DNA from: Clostridia bacterium BRH_c25
GTDB lineage: Bacteria; Bacillota_A; Clostridia; Lutisporales; Lutisporaceae
Assembly: GCA_001515955.1 (NCBI GenBank)
Contig: LOES01000055.1
Span: forward strand, 1 to 7,210
Reading direction: 5' to 3'
DNA: 7,210 nucleotides
Notes under the pieces: generated by a model
The model's database searches: none
The model's input: the letters and a program-made list of their open reading frames with translations, nothing else
What the model was told of the DNA's origin: nothing
Shown: one piece after another, positions 5,263 through 7,210 of the stretch
Layout: each line of letters opens with the position of its first letter
Numbering within the stretch: the stretch's first letter is position 1
Program-made: the position numbers and the translations under genes

Positions 5263-6849
5263 CTAATGTTTTGCATTAGCAGGCTCTATGTTTATTCTCT
5301 TGCCTTTTATCTGATTGTCCTTCATAACCTTTATAACATCATTGGCATACTCTCTCGGCACTTCCACAAAGGTATACTTGTCGTATATGTCTATACTTCC
5401 TATGAGCTTTCCGGGAATTCCTGTCTCCCCTGCAATGCCGCCTACTATATCGCCAGGTCTTATGTTCTGATTTCTGCCGATATTAATGAACAGTCTTACC
5501 ATTCCGGGTTCTCCTCCGGTGTTTTCAAAATCCTTCTCCTCCGGCTGAGCTTCCTTGCCTTTGTTCCCAATGGCCATCTTTAATAGTGCTGCTGCAATAT
5601 CTATAGTAGTATAATCCTCTCCCGCAAGCCTCTCAATAGCAGCAACATACTGGCTGAGACCGCCTTCTTCCATGTTCTCCTTTACTCTTTCCATGAACAA
5701 GTTGGTCCTTACCTCTTCCACATCCTCTGAAGACGGTGCCTTCTGCAGAGCAATCTTAGCTTTCGCATACCTCTGTATGTCCCTGAGCTTGTATATTTCT
5801 CTGCCTACCACAAAGGTAAATGCCCTGCCTTCTCTTCCTGCCCTGGCTGTTCGTCCTATCCTATGTACATAATACTCTTCATCCTGTGGAAGGTCGTAAT
5901 TGAATACAGCTTCAATGTCGTCCACATCAATACCTCTGGCAGCTACATCAGTAGCCACAAGAATATCTACCGCTCCACTTCTGAATTTAGCCATTACCCT
6001 GTCTCTCTGCACCTGCTTCAGGTCTCCGTGAAGTGCATCGGCAAAATATCCTCTACCCTGCAGCTCTGCCACCAGATCGTCAACCTTTCTCTTGGTATTG
6101 CAGAAAATCAGTGAAAGCTTGGGGTTATACATATCAATAAGCCTTGACAATACCTCTGCTTTGGTCTTTTCCTTTACTTCATAATAGACTTGCTCTATCT
6201 TAGGTGCCGTCAGTTCCTTATGTACTACCTTCACATGCTGAGGATTCTTCTGGAATCTTTTTGTTAGCTCCAGAATCGGTCTGGGCATAGTCGCAGAGAA
6301 CAACAATGTCTGTCGTTCTTTCGGAACAGCTTTCAATATGGTAATAATATCATCTATGAAGCCCATATCCAGCATTTCATCTGCCTCGTCCAGAACCACC
6401 GTTTTGACATGATCAATTTTTAGAGTACCTCTGTTCATGTGGTCCATGACCCTGCCCGGAGTACCTACGATAATCTGGGGTTTTCTCCTAAGAGCCTTTA
6501 TCTGTCTGTCTATGGGCTGCCCCCCATATATGGGAAGAATCTCTGTGCCTCTCTTATATTTTGCCAGTTCTCTGATTTCCTCAGCTACCTGTATGGCAAG
6601 CTCCCTTGTTGGACATAACACCATCGCTTGAATTGCCTTTTCTTCGTGACTAAGCCTTTCAAGAATCGGTATACCGAAAGCTGCTGTTTTCCCAGTTCCG
6701 GTTTGAGCCTGGCCTATTATGTCCCTTCCTTCAAGTATGTAGGGAATTGATTGAGACTGTATCGGAGTTGCCTCTTCAAAACCTTTATTCTCTACTGCCT
6801 TTAGAATTTCACTCGACAAGTTTAAATCTTCGAATCTTAACGTCTCCAT
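5263..6849 (-). CDS. deaD: DEAD-box ATP-dependent RNA helicase with DbpA-type RNA-binding domain
   Basis: Complete 528-residue RNA helicase that unwinds short RNA duplexes using ATP; the family acts in ribosome assembly, RNA decay and cold adaptation. All core motifs are intact: Q motif with TPIQ (28-31), Walker A AQTGTGKT (48-55), PTRELA (80-85), GG (109-110), TPGR (130-133), DEAD (154-157), SAT (185-187), LIFCNTK (247-253), ATDVAARGID (299-308) and HRIGRTARAG (329-338). A charged helical linker (about 375-445) leads to a DbpA/CsdA-like RNA-binding domain at about 448-525, starting VRLFINIGRNQ. This layout favours the DeaD/CsdA type; the exact name (deaD or cshA) is uncertain. AGGATGG (6862-6856) lies 6 bases before the ATG. 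It heads an operon with the B3/B4 gene and follows hflC, from which it is separated by a terminator. Confidence 0.95.
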   Translation of the reverse strand: METLRFEDLNLSSEILKAVENKGFEEATPIQSQSIPYILEGRDIIGQAQTGTGKTAAFGIPILERLSHEEKAIQAMVLCPTRELAIQVAEEIRELAKYKRGTEILPIYGGQPIDRQIKALRRKPQIIVGTPGRVMDHMNRGTLKIDHVKTVVLDEADEMLDMGFIDDIITILKAVPKERQTLLFSATMPRPILELTKRFQKNPQHVKVVHKELTAPKIEQVYYEVKEKTKAEVLSRLIDMYNPKLSLIFCNTKRKVDDLVAELQGRGYFADALHGDLKQVQRDRVMAKFRSGAVDILVATDVAARGIDVDDIEAVFNYDLPQDEEYYVHRIGRTARAGREGRAFTFVVGREIYKLRDIQRYAKAKIALQKAPSSEDVEEVRTNLFMERVKENMEEGGLSQYVAAIERLAGEDYTTIDIAAALLKMAIGNKGKEAQPEEKDFENTGGEPGMVRLFINIGRNQNIRPGDIVGGIAGETGIPGKLIGSIDIYDKYTFVEVPREYANDVIKVMKDNQIKGKRINIEPANAKH

Positions 6850-6883
6850 TTAATACCATCCTATCTTTTAATGTAACTATTTA

Positions 6884-6912
6884 ACAATACACATATTATG
6901 CTCAGTTTGCAA
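6884..6912 (-). promoter_or_regulatory. Weak candidate promoter for the helicase operon
   Basis: TTGCAA (6912-6907) and TATTGT (6889-6884) are spaced by 17 bases on the minus strand, each matching four of six consensus bases. The start point would be about 6877, giving a leader of about 28 bases. It lies in the only gap between the hflC terminator and the helicase, so some promoter is expected here, but this exact pair is uncertain. Confidence 0.35.
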
Positions 6913-6931
6913 CTAAATTTTACATACTTTT

Positions 6932-6960
6932 AAAAAAAGATAGGCTTTCGCCTATCTTTT
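6932..6960 (-). terminator. Rho-independent terminator of hflC
   Basis: A perfect 11-base stem (6935-6945 with 6950-6960) closes a 4-base loop. On the minus strand it is followed by seven U's whose first four also pair in the stem (6938-6932). It is strong and well formed. The hflC stop codon (6954-6952) lies within its 5' arm. The plus-strand reading lacks a good T-tract beyond the stem. Confidence 0.85.
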
Positions 6961-7210
6961 GTACCCGTTCAGATAATCCATGAAGTCATTATCCTTGTCA
7001 ATGAATACAGTTGTATCCTTCATTTCCTTGTAAGTATTCGTTCTCTGTATGAATCTGTAGAACTCTATATCCTTCCTTAAGGACTCCTCATATATTTGGA
7101 TTGCTTCCTTATCAGCACTGGCCTTTATGTTCGCCGCATCTTCTATTGCTTTTGCAATTACCTCTTTTTTCTGTCTTTCTGCTTCAGATACATCCTTATC
7201 ATACTGAGAC
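6952..7210 (-). CDS. hflC: HflC, C-terminal part (runs off right edge)
   Basis: The last 85 residues of an SPFH/band-7 protein, ending in TAG at 6954-6952. The visible part starts with a charged, alanine-rich coiled-coil stretch (about residues 1-40 of the fragment). It continues with the HflC-typical A-D-K-E-A...IYEESLRKDIEFYRF segment, then TVFIDKDNDFMDYLNGY at the end. That matches the family pattern of a DPEFYxF-like motif and a final D-S/N-D-F-x-x-Y-L. HflC pairs with HflK in a membrane ring around the FtsH protease and modulates turnover of membrane proteins. HflK would be expected upstream, outside the window. The assignment rests on the C-terminus only; a related band-7 protein is the alternative. 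Confidence 0.8.
   Translation of the reverse strand, partial: SQYDKDVSEAERQKKEVIAKAIEDAANIKASADKEAIQIYEESLRKDIEFYRFIQRTNTYKEMKDTTVFIDKDNDFMDYLNGYKR

Noticed and set aside
5266..6631. Plus-strand open frames opposite the helicase
   Set aside because: They are antisense to a gene with every DEAD-box motif intact and show no domain features of their own.

Overview
The window looks like a chromosomal segment of an anaerobic low-to-moderate-GC Firmicute, most likely a member of the Clostridia. The signs are strong AGGAGG-type ribosome binding sites, TTG and GTG starts, A/T-rich intergenic DNA with sigma-A-like promoters, a tungsten/molybdenum aldehyde oxidoreductase with a polyferredoxin partner, and clostridial-looking protein sequences. 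The genus cannot be fixed from sequence reading alone.

Layout. Bases 1-337 (minus strand) hold the start of an MFS transporter that runs off the left edge. A 434-base divergent intergenic region (338-771) separates it from a complete MATE-family efflux transporter (772-2139, plus). This region is not empty. On the minus strand it carries a near-consensus promoter, two 25-codon open frames each with a good Shine-Dalgarno sequence, and a hairpin followed by a U-rich tail just upstream of the MFS start. That layout resembles a ribosome-mediated attenuation leader. A 61-base imperfect palindrome of the dispersed-repeat type lies between the convergent MATE gene and the next gene pair.

Bases 2259-4413 (minus) encode a two-gene redox unit: a small protein with four [4Fe-4S] cluster motifs, then an aldehyde:ferredoxin oxidoreductase (AOR) family catalytic subunit. 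The two overlap by 11 bases and have their own promoter. Electrons from aldehyde (or related substrate) oxidation would pass from the tungstopterin through the subunit's own cluster to the polyferredoxin.

Bases 4553-6849 (minus) hold a DEAD-box RNA helicase with a C-terminal DbpA-type RNA-binding domain, followed 8 bases later by a free-standing B3/B4 domain protein (the tRNA-binding/editing module of PheRS beta). They read as an operon with an RNA theme. At the right edge (6952-7210, minus) is the C-terminus of HflC, whose stop codon lies inside its own terminator stem.

The gene families are all recognisable. The least ordinary parts are the MFS leader region, the altered pterin-binding motifs in the AOR, and the sequence shared by the hflC terminator and the helicase ribosome binding site.
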